A stretch of DNA of 64,000 nucleotides from Opitutia bacterium (GCA_016187945.1 JACPIT010000009.1:62001-126000); one strand, 5' to 3'. Numbered from the stretch's first letter, positions 21,502 through 31,327 are shown. A program made the numbers and translations. Notes: generated by a model from the sequence alone, not told the origin.

Positions 21502-21697
21502 AATTTTCGCCGATTTTCCTAAAGTTTTCCCGGTTTCGGCCGACGGGGCGCGCGATCACGATCCGGGATCGCATCCCGGACGCGCCGGGCAACGCCGCAA
21601 CGCCCTCGCTCCGGCGACGCGCAACAGCCACGCGCCCGCCATCGCCGTCGGGGGACGCCGCGCATTCGCCCGCTGCGTCGATCCGCGGGCGGAACGA

Positions 21698-22135
21698 TCA
21701 ACGGCGCGCGGCTTCGAGTTCCCGCAAAAGCGCGGTCCGAAGGCGACCGGCCATTTTTTCGGGATGCGACTGCATTTCGCGCAGCACGGCGGCGGGCGCC
21801 GCATGGTCGGGCGTGTATTTGGCGCCCCAGAGCACCAATTCGATCAGGAGCGGGATGAGATCGATGCCTTTTTCGGCGAGCAGGTAGACGTATTTCTTGC
21901 CGTCGGTCGCGTGATCGAAGCGGGCGACGATTCCGGCGCATTGCAGCCGCTCCAAGCGCTCCGTGAGGATGTTCGTCGAGATGCCTTCGCCGGCGCCGAG
22001 GAACTGACCGAACTCGCGAAACCCGCGAAACACCAGATCCCGCACGATGAGCAACGACCAGCGGTCGCCCAGCACGTCGAGGGCGTTGGCGATCGGGCAA
22101 TCGGAGCGGCGCGGGCTCTTCTTCTTTCCGGACAT
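21698..22135 (-). CDS. HxlR-family winged-helix regulator
   Basis: 145 residues from ATG 22135 (MSGKKKSPRRSDCPIANALD). The HxlR signature is clear: a conserved Cys followed by NALDVLGDRWSLLIVRDL, REFGQFLGAGEGISTNILTERLERL (recognition helix) and DGKKYVYLLAEKG (wing). The single N-terminal Cys may serve for thiol or aldehyde sensing, as in other family members. It is divergent from the membrane protein at 22217, and the shared intergenic region carries two matching palindromes, so autoregulation and control of the neighbour are likely. Confidence 0.88.
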   Translation of the reverse strand: MSGKKKSPRRSDCPIANALDVLGDRWSLLIVRDLVFRGFREFGQFLGAGEGISTNILTERLERLQCAGIVARFDHATDGKKYVYLLAEKGIDLIPLLIELVLWGAKYTPDHAAPAAVLREMQSHPEKMAGRLRTALLRELEAARR

Positions 22136-22155
22136 GGCTGCACGATCCGTTTTCA

Positions 22156-22206
22156 ACTTGCATAATGCAAGTGAAACCGCGCACCCTTCACTTGCACAAA
22201 GCAAGT
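22156..22206. promoter_or_regulatory. Pair of operator palindromes for the HxlR regulator
   Basis: ACTTGCATAATGCAAGT (22156-22172) and ACTTGCACAAAGCAAGT (22190-22206) share the half-site ACTTGC with 5-bp spacers. Their centres are 34 bp apart, about three helical turns, in the divergent promoter region. This is the expected layout for a dimeric HxlR protein; binding is inferred. Confidence 0.7.
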
Positions 22207-22216
22207 TATCCCCGCC

Positions 22217-22633
22217 ATGCTCCTGAAATACCTCTACGCCGCCCTCGCCTATACCGGGGTCACGTTCGCGCTGGCCGCACCGTGGCACTTCGTGCTCTTC
22301 CCCGACCTCTACCACTCCTTCCGCCTCTACAATCGCGCGGAGCCGATCGTCCCGCTCGGCCTGCTCTCGATGCTCATCCAGGGCGTCGTGCTCGCCCTGT
22401 TGTATCCGCGCTGGTATCGCGGCGGCTCGCCGCTCGCCGAAGGCGTGAAGTTCGGCCTGCTGCTCGGGCTGTTTCTCTTCAGCGTGTCGACGCTCGCGAA
22501 CGCCGCGAAGATCGAGGTGACCGGGCTCGGGCGCTTCGTCGGCGTGCAGGCAATTTTCCATTTCCTCCAGTTCGCGCTCGCGGGTGCGGCGATCGGGCTC
22601 GTGTTCGGCCGGCTCGAGCGGAGCGCGGCCTGA
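22217..22633 (+). CDS. Small four-helix membrane protein
   Basis: 138 residues with four predicted membrane segments (TGVTFALAAPWHFVLF; LGLLSMLIQGVVLALLY; FGLLLGLFLFSVSTLAN; FHFLQFALAGAAIGLVFG). It resembles DUF1761-type proteins of unknown function. It is the apparent target of the divergent HxlR regulator. Confidence 0.75.
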   Translation: MLLKYLYAALAYTGVTFALAAPWHFVLFPDLYHSFRLYNRAEPIVPLGLLSMLIQGVVLALLYPRWYRGGSPLAEGVKFGLLLGLFLFSVSTLANAAKIEVTGLGRFVGVQAIFHFLQFALAGAAIGLVFGRLERSAA

Positions 22634-22645
22634 CTTCGCCGCAGC

Positions 22646-22975
22646 GTGCACAGCGACCCGAAACTCACCGCGCGCGTCAGCGCTGCCACGCAGGACTGGC
22701 GCGGCGTCGAAGCGAAAAAGATGTTCGGCGGCATCGCCTGGATGCTGCGCGGCAACATGTGCGCGGGCGTCTGGCACGACCGCCTCATCGTCCGGTGTGT
22801 GCCGGAGGATTGGCCGGCGCACTTGAAAGAAAAACACGTGCGCGAGATGGACATCACCGGCCGCAGCATGAAGGGCTGGCTGATGGTCGAGCCAGCGGCC
22901 ATTCGCACGGCGAGCGGCCTGAAGCGCTGGCTCGAGGTCTCGCGTCGCTTCGTTTCCACGCTGCCGGCCAAGTAG
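22646..22975 (+). CDS. TfoX N-terminal domain protein
   Basis: 109 residues from GTG 22646, 12 bases after the membrane protein stop, so probably co-transcribed. The sequence WRGVEAKKMFGGIAWMLRGNMCAGV matches the TfoX N-terminal domain (MFGG motif), found alone in many small proteins. A competence role should not be assumed for a stand-alone domain. Confidence 0.8.
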   Translation: MHSDPKLTARVSAATQDWRGVEAKKMFGGIAWMLRGNMCAGVWHDRLIVRCVPEDWPAHLKEKHVREMDITGRSMKGWLMVEPAAIRTASGLKRWLEVSRRFVSTLPAK

Positions 22976-23005
22976 TCTGCGCCGCACGGGCGCGGCCGGC
23001 TTTCC

Positions 23006-24064
23006 TCAATGCACCGGCGTCGCGGCCGGTTCGGCGGCGGTCTTTGCGGCGGCGGCGCGCAGCGCGCCCAGCTCCGCGCGCACGGCGGCGACCGCGCGTT
23101 CGTGCTCCGGGCCGGCGTGCTTCGGCTCGTCGGGCAGGTCCGGCATCAGCTCCTCGACGTAGGCGCCCATCAACCGCGAAACGGCGTCCTCACCGAGGCG
23201 GGTGCGTGCCTGGACGACAGTCTGGAACATCAGGCCTTTTCGCACACCTTCGATCGCTTTCCGGATTTTCGGTTTCACGACGAGCATGACGCCCTTCACG
23301 GCCATGCGCCCGACGATGCCGACTTCGCCGTCTTTCAGCGCATCGGAGATGATTCCGTCGAGCACGTCGTCGAACGCACCTTTGGGCGGCAGGTAGAAAA
23401 CCCAGTCGTAATGCGCGAAGAGATCGCGCTCGAGGTCGGCCGCGCGCAGGGCGCGGAGCTTCGCCTCGACGCGAGCGTCGTCGAATTTCTCGAACCAGGC
23501 CAACTGGTAGAGTTGCGCGCCGATCCCTTCGAGCGGCAACGGCAGCGCGGTGACGATCCGCTCGAATTCCAGGTCGACGTTGCCGCCCTGCTTTTCGCCG
23601 GCGCCGCGGCCCTTGTCCGAGCTGTGCTCCCAATGGTCGAGCATCTTGAACAGCTCCGGTCCGCGCGCGGCGATTGCCGGATCGAGCGCGCCAGCATCGG
23701 CGAGCGCGAGGAATTTTCTGAAAAAACGGATCGGGTGCGGCTCGCCTTTCTTGCCGACGATCACGAGGCCTTTGCCCGTCGAATCGGTCACGCCGGCCTC
23801 CCAGACGACACGCAGCACTTCCTCGGCAAACTCCTCGCCGTAGCTCCGGTCGCGTCCGGAGCGCGCGTGAATCGACACCGAGAGTTGCTGCCCGCGCACC
23901 ACGAACGGCGCCAGCCGCACCAAGCGCGAGAACTCGTCCTTGGCCAGCACGCCGGTCGGCGGCACCACCTCTCCGGCAAAGGCAGCGGGCGCGGAAAACG
24001 CGACGACGGCAGCGAAACACAAACGGACGAGGGCGAAAAACGAGGACGGCCTGCGGTGTGACAT
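23006..24064 (-). CDS. Exported protein, paralog B of a two-member local family
   Basis: 352 residues from ATG 24064 (MSHRRPSSFFALVRLCFAAV), with a signal peptide ending near AFAG. It shares with the 17914-19269 protein the segments LVRLAPFVVRG, GEEFAEEVLRV, GKGLVIVGKKGEPHP, PLEGIGAQLYQLAWFEKFDDAR and YDWVFYLPPKGAFDDV. It lacks the ~100-residue C-terminal domain of paralog A and ends in an Ala-rich tail. No function is known to me. Confidence 0.72.
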   Translation of the reverse strand: MSHRRPSSFFALVRLCFAAVVAFSAPAAFAGEVVPPTGVLAKDEFSRLVRLAPFVVRGQQLSVSIHARSGRDRSYGEEFAEEVLRVVWEAGVTDSTGKGLVIVGKKGEPHPIRFFRKFLALADAGALDPAIAARGPELFKMLDHWEHSSDKGRGAGEKQGGNVDLEFERIVTALPLPLEGIGAQLYQLAWFEKFDDARVEAKLRALRAADLERDLFAHYDWVFYLPPKGAFDDVLDGIISDALKDGEVGIVGRMAVKGVMLVVKPKIRKAIEGVRKGLMFQTVVQARTRLGEDAVSRLMGAYVEELMPDLPDEPKHAGPEHERAVAAVRAELGALRAAAAKTAAEPAATPVH

Positions 24065-24249
24065 GAGGACGCTGTGAATACACGGCGACCGGGCGGGCAG
24101 TTGCACGAATGTTTTCGGCCATCGGGCGCGAAGGCGCCTCCACCTCGGTCGGCGGCGTCCGTCGCCGCGGTCGCGCGATAATGTTCGCGCAAATTCGTCG
24201 TTTCGCCCGCGCGCCCGCCCGTGTAGTCGTTCGGCCCTGCTGTTTCCCC

Positions 24250-25869
24250 ATGCTCCGCCGTCTCGCCCCGCTCCTCGCCCTCGCCTCTCCGCTTGCACCG
24301 TCCGCCGTCGCCGCCGACACCGTCGCCGCACCGCGCGTCATTGCCGCCGACCTCGCGCAGGCGCGCGGGCCGATGAGCCGCATGTATAACTTCTGCGTCG
24401 GCGCCGGTCGTGCCAACGAGGGACTGCGCGCCGACTGGCAGCGACAACTCCGCTTCGTGCGCGAGCAATGCGGCTTCCGCTACCTCCGTTTTCACGGGCT
24501 GTTCTGCGACGACATGGGCGTCTACTTCGAGGACAAGCAGGGGCGCCCGATCTACAACTGGCAGTATGTCGACGAGCTCTTCGATTTTCTCCTCAGCATC
24601 GGCGTGAAGCCGTTCGTCGAGCTCAGCTTCATGCCCGAGGCGCTCGCCAGCGGGAAGGACACGATCTTCTGGTATCGCGCGAACGTCACGCCGCCGAAGG
24701 ACTACGCGAAATGGCAGGCGTTGATCGCGGCCTTCACGCGGCACGTCACCGAGCGCTACGGCGCCGACGAGGTGCGTTCGTGGTATTTCGAGGTCTGGAA
24801 CGAGCCGAACCTCGCCGACTTCTGGATCGGCAAGAGCAGCGGCCGCAGCTACCAGGATTTTCTGCCCATCGGCCTCGCCGAATACAAAAAGCTCTACGCC
24901 GACACCGCTCGCGCTGTGAAATCCGTCGACGCCACGTATCGCGTCGGCGGTCCCGCGACCGCCGGCGAAGGCTGGATCGACGAGACGCTGGCGTTTTGCG
25001 CCGAGCAGAAAGTGCCCCTCGATTTCGTGAGCACGCACAGTTACGCGACGATGAGCGGCTACCTCGACGAGACCGGCAACGCCGGCACCGTGCTCTCGTC
25101 CGATCGCGACGCGATCACGTCCGGTGTGCGGCGCGTCCGCGCGAAGATCGACGCCTCGCCCTACCGCGATCGCGAGCTGCACTACACCGAGTGGAGCACG
25201 TCCTACACGCCCACCGATCCCGTGCACGACAGCTATCACAGCGCCGCCTTCATCCTCGACAAGATCCGCCACATCGGCGCCGCGGCGGACTCGATGTCGT
25301 ATTGGACGTTCACCGACATCTTCGAGGAAAACGGCCCGCGCACGACGCCGTTTCACGGCGGCTTCGGCCTGCTGAATTACCAAGACCTGCCGAAGCCGTC
25401 GTTCTACGCCTACCAATTTCTCCACCGCCTCGGCGACACCGAGGTCGCGTGCGCCGACGCGGATGCGTTCGTGTGTCGCGATGCGCGCGGCAGCGCGCAG
25501 GCGCTGTTCTGGGACTTCACGCTCACGCATCCCGGTCCGTCGATCATCAATCAGGAGTTCTACGCGCGCGATCAGCCCGCGAAGGACAAAGGCCCCGCCG
25601 AGCTGCGTCTCAGCGGCTTGAAACCCGGCGCGTATCGCGTCCGCGCGACGCTCGTCGGCTACCACAAGAACGACGTCCAATCCGCCTGGCGCGATCTCGG
25701 CGCGCCCGCCCAGCTCACGCGCGCGCAGGTCGCCACGCTCCGCGCCGCCGCCGCCGGCGCGCCGGCGCTCGACGAAACCGTCACGATCGGCGCCGACGGG
25801 AAATTTGCGCGCCCGTTCCCGCTCCGGGAGAACGACGTCTGGTTCGTCGAGTTGCAGCCCGCGAAGTAG
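24250..25869 (+). CDS. Glycoside hydrolase family 39 (beta-xylosidase-like)
   Basis: 539 residues from ATG 24250 (MLRRLAPLLALASPLAPSAVAA), with a signal peptide. GH39 hallmarks: the acid/base motif FEVWNEPNLADFW near residue 182 and the nucleophile segment LHYTEWSTSY near 313, plus the N-terminal GFRYLRFHGLF. The C-terminal ~110 residues form a beta-sandwich typical of the family. GH39 enzymes cleave beta-xylosides or alpha-L-iduronides with retention; xyloside activity is the more likely here, but this is not decided by the sequence. Confidence 0.9.
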   Translation: MLRRLAPLLALASPLAPSAVAADTVAAPRVIAADLAQARGPMSRMYNFCVGAGRANEGLRADWQRQLRFVREQCGFRYLRFHGLFCDDMGVYFEDKQGRPIYNWQYVDELFDFLLSIGVKPFVELSFMPEALASGKDTIFWYRANVTPPKDYAKWQALIAAFTRHVTERYGADEVRSWYFEVWNEPNLADFWIGKSSGRSYQDFLPIGLAEYKKLYADTARAVKSVDATYRVGGPATAGEGWIDETLAFCAEQKVPLDFVSTHSYATMSGYLDETGNAGTVLSSDRDAITSGVRRVRAKIDASPYRDRELHYTEWSTSYTPTDPVHDSYHSAAFILDKIRHIGAAADSMSYWTFTDIFEENGPRTTPFHGGFGLLNYQDLPKPSFYAYQFLHRLGDTEVACADADAFVCRDARGSAQALFWDFTLTHPGPSIINQEFYARDQPAKDKGPAELRLSGLKPGAYRVRATLVGYHKNDVQSAWRDLGAPAQLTRAQVATLRAAAAGAPALDETVTIGADGKFARPFPLRENDVWFVELQPAK

Positions 25870-26011
25870 CGATCGCCGCGCACGGAAACGCGCACGCGTT
25901 TCCTTCGCCGCCAGCTTCCGAACCCGACAGACGGCGAACGCCGCCATCCTGCTCGCGCGAGCCGGCGTCGCCTTCGCGCACTTTCCGGCATCCCTCCCCC
26001 TCTCTTGTGAA

Positions 26012-26193
26012 CCTGGAAAGCGCAGTTGAACCACTGATTTTCACTGATGAGCACTCATCGAAGCAGACCCGCATCGCCGTGATCGCCCACCTGGCAGGTG
26101 GGCCACCTCACGCCGCGCTTTTCGGCCTTCTTATTCATCAGTGTGCATCAGTGGTCATCAGTGGTTAATCTTCCGCGGAATTTAGGGCGAATC
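26012..26193. repeat. Dispersed ~180-bp element, copy 2
   Basis: Second copy of the element at 16972-17150, in the same orientation and again between convergent genes (GH39 and the IMPase). The ends, the internal AGCACTCATCGAAGCAGA tract and the CACCTGGCAGGTG palindrome are conserved. No gene is present in 25870-26549 apart from this and two further repeats. Confidence 0.85.
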
Positions 26194-26432
26194 GCCGACA
26201 GGCTGTGCGGACGTTTCGTGCGGTAGCGCGGGTGGGCGCCGCTGTCCCCAGCAGCGCCTTCAGCTTGCGCTGCCCTTGACGATGTTCGCGTCATCGCCAG
26301 GGACGGCGACGCCCCCCCTCGGAGCCGCTCGCGAAAATGGCGATGCGTGCAGGCTATTTCCGCGACGGCCTTGGTTTCTCCGTCGGCAGCCCGCTGGCGA
26401 CTCGTTCGAGCGCGGCAAGCGCTTCGAGGCAA

Positions 26433-26456
26433 TCGCGGCATAAAGCCGCTCCTACA
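26433..26456. repeat. Solitary arm of the 56.4-kb inverted repeat
   Basis: These 24 bases (TCGCGGCATAAAGCCGCTCC then TACA) match the right arm of the perfect repeat at 56442-56517 at 23 of 24 positions. No complementary arm lies next to it. Confidence 0.75.
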
Positions 26457-26479
26457 ATTCACGCGAGCGTGGGCTCGGG

Positions 26480-26541
26480 GTAGCGCGGTGCTTCAGCCCG
26501 CGACCGAGGACTTTCCCGCGCGGGCTGAAGCACCGCGCTAC
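26480..26541. repeat. Perfect 23-bp inverted repeat
   Basis: GTAGCGCGGTGCTTCAGCCC plus GCG at 26480-26502 is exactly complementary to 26519-26541, with a 16-base loop. It ends 8 bases from the IMPase stop and could act as a bidirectional 3' stem-loop; no T-run follows. Confidence 0.85.
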
Positions 26542-26549
26542 TTTCCCGC

Positions 26550-27356
26550 TCACCGCACCGATTGCAGCACGCGCAGCATCGCCGCGTGGAGGCGGCCGTT
26601 GCTCGCGACGTAGCGACCGCGGTCGGCGCGTTGCGGGCCAGGCGCGCCGGCGTAGTCGGTGACCGTGCCGCCGGCTTCCGCGACGAGCAGCACGCCCGCC
26701 ATCGCGTCCCACGGATTCAGATAATTTTCCCAGTAGCCGTCGAGCCGACCGGCCGCCACGTAGGCGAGGTCGAGCGCCGCGCTGCCGAGCCGGCGCTCGC
26801 CGCGGATGTGTTTCAGAAACGCCGACCACTCGCGCTCGTTGTTGTCCGGATTCGTGTGCTTGTCGTAGGGGAAGCCGGTCGAGACGACGGCGTCGTTGAG
26901 TTCCTCGGTCGCGGTGACACGCAACGGCTGGCCGTTGAGCTGCGCGCCGCCGCCGCGCGTGGCGGTGAAGAGTTCGTCGCGCGTCGGATCGTAGATCACG
27001 CCGAGCAGCGGCTGACGGTCGGGCGTCGCGAGCGCGATGCTGGTGCAGAAATGCGGGAGCTTCGCCGCGAAGTTTACCGTGCCGTCGATCGGATCGACGA
27101 ACCAGTGAAACGGCGCCGCGGCGGCCGGCGCGCCTTGTCCGCCGCCTTCCTCGCCGACGATGTGATGCTGCGGAAACCGCGCGATCAGCTCGCGCACGAT
27201 GAACGCCTCCGCCTCGGTGTCGGCCGCGGTCACGACGTCCGAGCGCGTGGATTTGCGCGCCGAGATCGGGATGGGCGCGGCGAAGTGGCGGAGGACGATC
27301 TTCCCCGCACCGCGCGCGATGGCGGCGACGTCGTCGAGAATGGCGACCGGTTGCAT
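26550..27356 (-). CDS. Inositol monophosphatase family protein
   Basis: 268 residues from ATG 27356 (MQPVAILDDVAAIARGAGK). Metal-binding motifs are complete: VGEEGG, the signature WFVDPIDGTVNF, and YLNPWDAMAGVLLVAEAGG. The family dephosphorylates inositol-1-phosphate or related sugar phosphates with Mg2+, and some members act in rRNA maturation (SuhB). The substrate is not determined by sequence. The gene is isolated at the 3' side of a repeat-rich convergent region. Confidence 0.92.
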   Translation of the reverse strand: MQPVAILDDVAAIARGAGKIVLRHFAAPIPISARKSTRSDVVTAADTEAEAFIVRELIARFPQHHIVGEEGGGQGAPAAAAPFHWFVDPIDGTVNFAAKLPHFCTSIALATPDRQPLLGVIYDPTRDELFTATRGGGAQLNGQPLRVTATEELNDAVVSTGFPYDKHTNPDNNEREWSAFLKHIRGERRLGSAALDLAYVAAGRLDGYWENYLNPWDAMAGVLLVAEAGGTVTDYAGAPGPQRADRGRYVASNGRLHAAMLRVLQSVR

Positions 27357-27502
27357 GGCGACACGCTCGACCAAGCGCGCGGCCGGAGCGAATCCGAAAC
27401 GTGTCAGCGCGCCGCGCAACTCCCCGAACCGCCCCCGCCCGCCGTCAATCCACGCGGCGACTCGCGCGTCGCGCTCCGATGCGACCGCCGGCCCGCCAGC
27501 GA

Positions 27503-28144
27503 TCACTTCGGCCGCGTGGTGAGCATTTGCAGGTAGAGTTCGCGCAGCTTTTTGATCTCCGCCTCGTTCTCGCCGGCGAGTGCAGCGAGCTGAATCGCAT
27601 CGCCGACCTCGCCCGCCTCGGGCGCGAACTGCTCGCGGCTCTCGGCGTCGGCCGCCCGCGCGTCGCCGGAGGTCAGCAGACCGAAGCCGAACGAGAACTT
27701 GTTCAGCGCGCGATCGAGCGCGGAGAGGTGCTTCTTTTGCAGCCGCGCGCGCCGCTCGCTCGGCGACAGGTAGGGATCCGCCGCGTCGACTGACGCGTCG
27801 AGCGCGTCCGAGGCGCCGATGCGCGGCAGTTTCACGCGCGGGAGCTGCCGCTGCGCGCGCACCTCGACCGGAGCGAGCACGACGATGCCGGGCGCGGTCT
27901 CCGGCGGCGCGGTCGGTTTCGACTCGGCCGCCGAGGCGCGGCGCTCGGGCTCCGCGGTTTTCTTCTCCGCTTCGTCGGCCCGGCGTTTCTCCGCCGCGGC
28001 GCGGATCGCCGGATCGTAGCGCGGGAGCGATTGTCGCACGGCCTCGGCGATCTTGTCGCTCGCGTGCGCGCTCCACGCCACACACAGCATGCCCGCCATG
28101 ACGGCGGCTCGCCGGCCACAAGCCGATCGGGGTGAAAATTTCAT
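27503..28144 (-). CDS. Hypothetical exported charged protein
   Basis: 213 residues from ATG 28144 (MKFSPRSACGRRAAVMAGML), with a signal peptide ending near SAHA. The mature region begins SDKIAEAVRQSLPRYDP, then a Lys/Glu/Arg-rich stretch likely to form a coiled coil, a short VVLAPVEVRAQRQLP segment and a helical C-terminus. No domain is recognised. It lies divergent to the ADOP permease. Confidence 0.6.
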   Translation of the reverse strand: MKFSPRSACGRRAAVMAGMLCVAWSAHASDKIAEAVRQSLPRYDPAIRAAAEKRRADEAEKKTAEPERRASAAESKPTAPPETAPGIVVLAPVEVRAQRQLPRVKLPRIGASDALDASVDAADPYLSPSERRARLQKKHLSALDRALNKFSFGFGLLTSGDARAADAESREQFAPEAGEVGDAIQLAALAGENEAEIKKLRELYLQMLTTRPK

Positions 28145-28260
28145 CGTGCGGCCCAGTTGCCCGACCGGTGCGGCACGGCTGGGTTCCGGAAAACGTGCAA
28201 ACGAAGTAACCTTTCGCGCCTCGCCCGGTATTCGATGCAGCGCGCCACGCGTCCGCAACC

Positions 28261-30696
28261 ATGCACACTCTGATCCAGGATGTCCGCTTCGGCGTCCGCA
28301 CCTTGCTCAAGAACCCGGGCTTCTCGCTCGTCGCCCTGCTCACGCTCGCGCTCGCCCTCGGGGCGAACACCGCGATCTTCTCCTTCGTCGACGGCGTGCT
28401 GCTCAAGCCGCTGCCCTACCCCGACGCCGATCGCATCGTCCGTGTGCTCGAAGCTCCACCTGGCGGCGGGCGCAACGGCATCTCGACGCTCAACTACCTC
28501 GATTGGGCGCGCGACAACCGGAGCTTCGAGTTCATCGCCGCGCGCACCGGCGGCTCGGCCACGCTCACCGGCAGCGACGAACCCGTGCGCCTGTCGGGCG
28601 CGCAGGTGACGGCGCAGTTCTTCGACGTGTTCGGCGCGAAGGCGGCGCTCGGCCGCACGTTTTTGCCCGGCGAGGACCAGCCGGGGCGCTCGCACGTGGT
28701 CGTGATCGCCGATTCGCTCTGGCGCACGCAATTCGGCAGCGATCCGCAAATCCTGGGGCGCAAAATCGTCCTCGATAGCGAGCCCTACGAAATCGTTGGC
28801 GTGATGCCCCGCGGCACCGCGTTCGACCGCGGCTACGCGCGCTTCTGGCGGCCGCTGGTGTTCAAGCCGGAGAACATGACGCGCAACTTCCACTGGTTCG
28901 GCGCCGTCGCGAAACTGAAACCCGGCGTCACGCTCGAGCAGGCGCAGGCCGACATGGACACGATCGGCAAGCGCATCGCGGCCGATTTTCCCGACTCGAA
29001 CAAAGGCTGGGGCGTCGGCGTCGATCTCCTCGGCGAAGCCATCGTGAACGACGACCTGCGTCGCTCGCTCTACGTGCTGCTCGCGGCCGTCGGCATGGTG
29101 CTGCTGATCGCGTGCGCGAATCTCGCCAATCTGTCTTTGATGCGCGTCGTGGGCCGCGAGCGCGAGATCGCCGTCCGCACCGCGCTCGGCGCGGGTCGCT
29201 GGACGCTCGCACGGCAATTTCTCACCGAGAGCGTCGTGCTGTCGCTCGGCGGCGGCGCGGTCGGCGTCGCCCTCGGCTACGGTGCGATGCAGGCGCTCAA
29301 GGCCGCCGCGCCGTCCTACGCGATTCCGAGCGAGGTCGTCGTCACGCTCGACTGGCGCGTGGCGCTGTTCGCGTTCGCGTTGTCGCTGCTCACCGGCGCG
29401 CTGGTGGGCCTGTTGCCCGCGTGGCAGGCGGCGAAGCCGGATCTCACGCAATCGCTCAAGCAAGGCGGCGGCTCGGGCACGGGACACGGACACTCGCGCG
29501 TCCGTGGCGCGCTGGTCGTCGTGGAAGTCGCGCTGGCGTTCGTGCTGTTGGCGGGCGCCGGCTTGCTGATCCGCAGCCTCGGCAAACTCGGCGAAGTCGA
29601 TCCGGGCTTCAACGCGACGAACGTGCTGACGTTTCGCCTGCCGATGGCCGAAACGCGTTTCGCCAGCCCGGAAGCGCTGAGCACTTATCTGCGCACCGTC
29701 TCCGCCCGACTCGCGGCGCTGCCGGGCGTCACCGACCTCGCGCTGAGCACGGCGCTGCCGATGCAGGGCTGGGGCTACGGCATGCCTTATCTCGTCGCCG
29801 ATAAGCCGACCGTCGATCGCGCGAACCGCCGCGCCGGCTATTTCAAAATGGTCAGCCCGAGTTATCACCGCGCGCTCCAGATGCGGTTGGTCAAAGGCCG
29901 TCTGCTCGACGAACGCGACGTCCGCGGCGGCCCGCCCGCGATGGTGATCAACGAGACGATGGCCAAGCGCGAGTTCGCCGGCGTCGATCCGATCGGCAAG
30001 CGCATCCTCGTGCAGGAAATCGTTCCCGGCAAAACGCAGCTCGGCGACGAGATCCCGTGGGAGATCGTCGGCGTGGTGGCCGACGAGAAAGTCGGCGGCC
30101 TCGACGACATCGAAGGCGCGCCCGGCATGTATGTTTCCAATGCCCAAAGCCCGAGCTACGGCGCCGGCGTGCTGCTGCGCGGCGCGGGCGACACCTCGCT
30201 GTTGCGCGAGGCGGTGCGCAAGGCCATCCGCGAGGTCGATCGCGATCAGGTCGTCGCCGACATGAAGACGCTCGAGGAGATCAAGGAGGAGTCGCTCGGC
30301 AACAACCGGTTTCGCGCGCTGCTGCTCGGCAGTTTCGCCGGCGTGTCGCTGCTGCTCTCGGCGGTCGGCATCTACGGCGTGATTTCGTATTCGGTCACGC
30401 AGCGCACGCGGGAAATCGGCATTCGCGCCGCGCTCGGCGCGAGCGAGCGCGATGTCGTCCGGCTCGTGTTGCGGCACGGCATGGGTCTGACGACGCTCGG
30501 CTTGCTCGTGGGCATCGGCGGCGCGCTCGGTCTCACGCAACTGCTCGGCACGCTCGTCTTCGGCATCGGCAGCCGCGATCCGTTGACGCTCGGATCGGTC
30601 GCCGTCGCGCTCGGCGCGGTGGCTTTGGCCGCCTGCCTGATCCCCGCCCGCCGCGCCACACGCGTGAGCCCGGTGATCGCGCTGCGGTCGGATTGA
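28261..30696 (+). CDS. ADOP-type (MacB/FtsX-like) permease
   Basis: 811 residues with two MacB-periplasmic/FtsX halves. The N-terminal [20 protein letters not shown] helix is followed by [20 protein letters not shown], typical of acidobacterial-type duplicated orphan permeases. Membrane blocks lie near residues 20-45, 275-300, 330-395, 420-440 and three at the C-terminus. [13 protein letters not shown] and [13 protein letters not shown] are the paired FtsX family motifs. No ATPase gene is adjacent, as is usual for this group. The exported substrate is unknown. Confidence 0.88.
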   Translation: MHTLIQDVRFGVRTLLKNPGFSLVALLTLALALGANTAIFSFVDGVLLKPLPYPDADRIVRVLEAPPGGGRNGISTLNYLDWARDNRSFEFIAARTGGSATLTGSDEPVRLSGAQVTAQFFDVFGAKAALGRTFLPGEDQPGRSHVVVIADSLWRTQFGSDPQILGRKIVLDSEPYEIVGVMPRGTAFDRGYARFWRPLVFKPENMTRNFHWFGAVAKLKPGVTLEQAQADMDTIGKRIAADFPDSNKGWGVGVDLLGEAIVNDDLRRSLYVLLAAVGMVLLIACANLANLSLMRVVGREREIAVRTALGAGRWTLARQFLTESVVLSLGGGAVGVALGYGAMQALKAAAPSYAIPSEVVVTLDWRVALFAFALSLLTGALVGLLPAWQAAKPDLTQSLKQGGGSGTGHGHSRVRGALVVVEVALAFVLLAGAGLLIRSLGKLGEVDPGFNATNVLTFRLPMAETRFASPEALSTYLRTVSARLAALPGVTDLALSTALPMQGWGYGMPYLVADKPTVDRANRRAGYFKMVSPSYHRALQMRLVKGRLLDERDVRGGPPAMVINETMAKREFAGVDPIGKRILVQEIVPGKTQLGDEIPWEIVGVVADEKVGGLDDIEGAPGMYVSNAQSPSYGAGVLLRGAGDTSLLREAVRKAIREVDRDQVVADMKTLEEIKEESLGNNRFRALLLGSFAGVSLLLSAVGIYGVISYSVTQRTREIGIRAALGASERDVVRLVLRHGMGLTTLGLLVGIGGALGLTQLLGTLVFGIGSRDPLTLGSVAVALGAVALAACLIPARRATRVSPVIALRSD

Positions 30697-30715
30697 GCCG
30701 GACTCATGCCGTCGT

Positions 30716-30844
30716 CCGCGAATTTCGCGAATTCGCGCGAATGAAAAATTGTCGATCTCTGGGTCGATCGATCGGTGCGCTCGATCAAGCAGGCCGGAGG
30801 GAGACTTTCCCTCTGAATTCGCGACAATTCGCGCCATTCGCGGG
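30716..30844. repeat. Inverted repeat, 'TTCGCGAATTCGCG' family
   Basis: CCGCGAATTTCGCGAATTCG at the left is answered by GAATTCGCGACAATTCGCGC and CATTCGCGG at the right. It follows the ADOP permease stop, and no gene is present between it and the tRNA-Pro. Confidence 0.75.
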
Positions 30845-30956
30845 AGGTCTTCTGAATGGGCCCGACTGAGGCGCCGTGGCCGCCGCGAGAATGGCCGGGC
30901 GGACGAGACTGGCGCGGCATTCGGCGCGTTCGAATGCGCCGAAGGCGCACAGAAAA

Positions 30957-31033
<77 letters not shown>

Positions 31034-31229
31034 ATGATTCATCGGAAGGACGAAGAAGCCCCACGCGTTCCAGCGAGGCAAGTCATTATTTTTCGGGCGC
31101 TCGCCGCAGGCCGAAACTCGCCGCCGCCGCCTCGCCACGCCGCTTCTCGCGAGCGCGCCAGAGCGCCCGCACTCCCTGCGCCGACGCGCTGGACAACCCG
31201 CCCCCCGCCGCGCAATCTGCGGCCTCGTT

Positions 31230-31306
31230 GTCCCCGTAGCTCAGCTGGATAGAGCAGCGGTTTTCTAAACCGCTGGTCGCGTGTTCGAGTCACGCCGGGG
31301 ACGCCA
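31230..31306 (+). tRNA. tRNA-Arg(TCT)
   Basis: 77 nt including CCA. Acceptor GTCCCCG/CGGGGAC, anticodon stem GCGGT/ACCGC with loop TTTCTAA (anticodon TCT), T-loop GTTCGAGTC. Confidence 0.95.
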
Positions 31307-31327
31307 CTTTCACTCGGAAAACACGAC

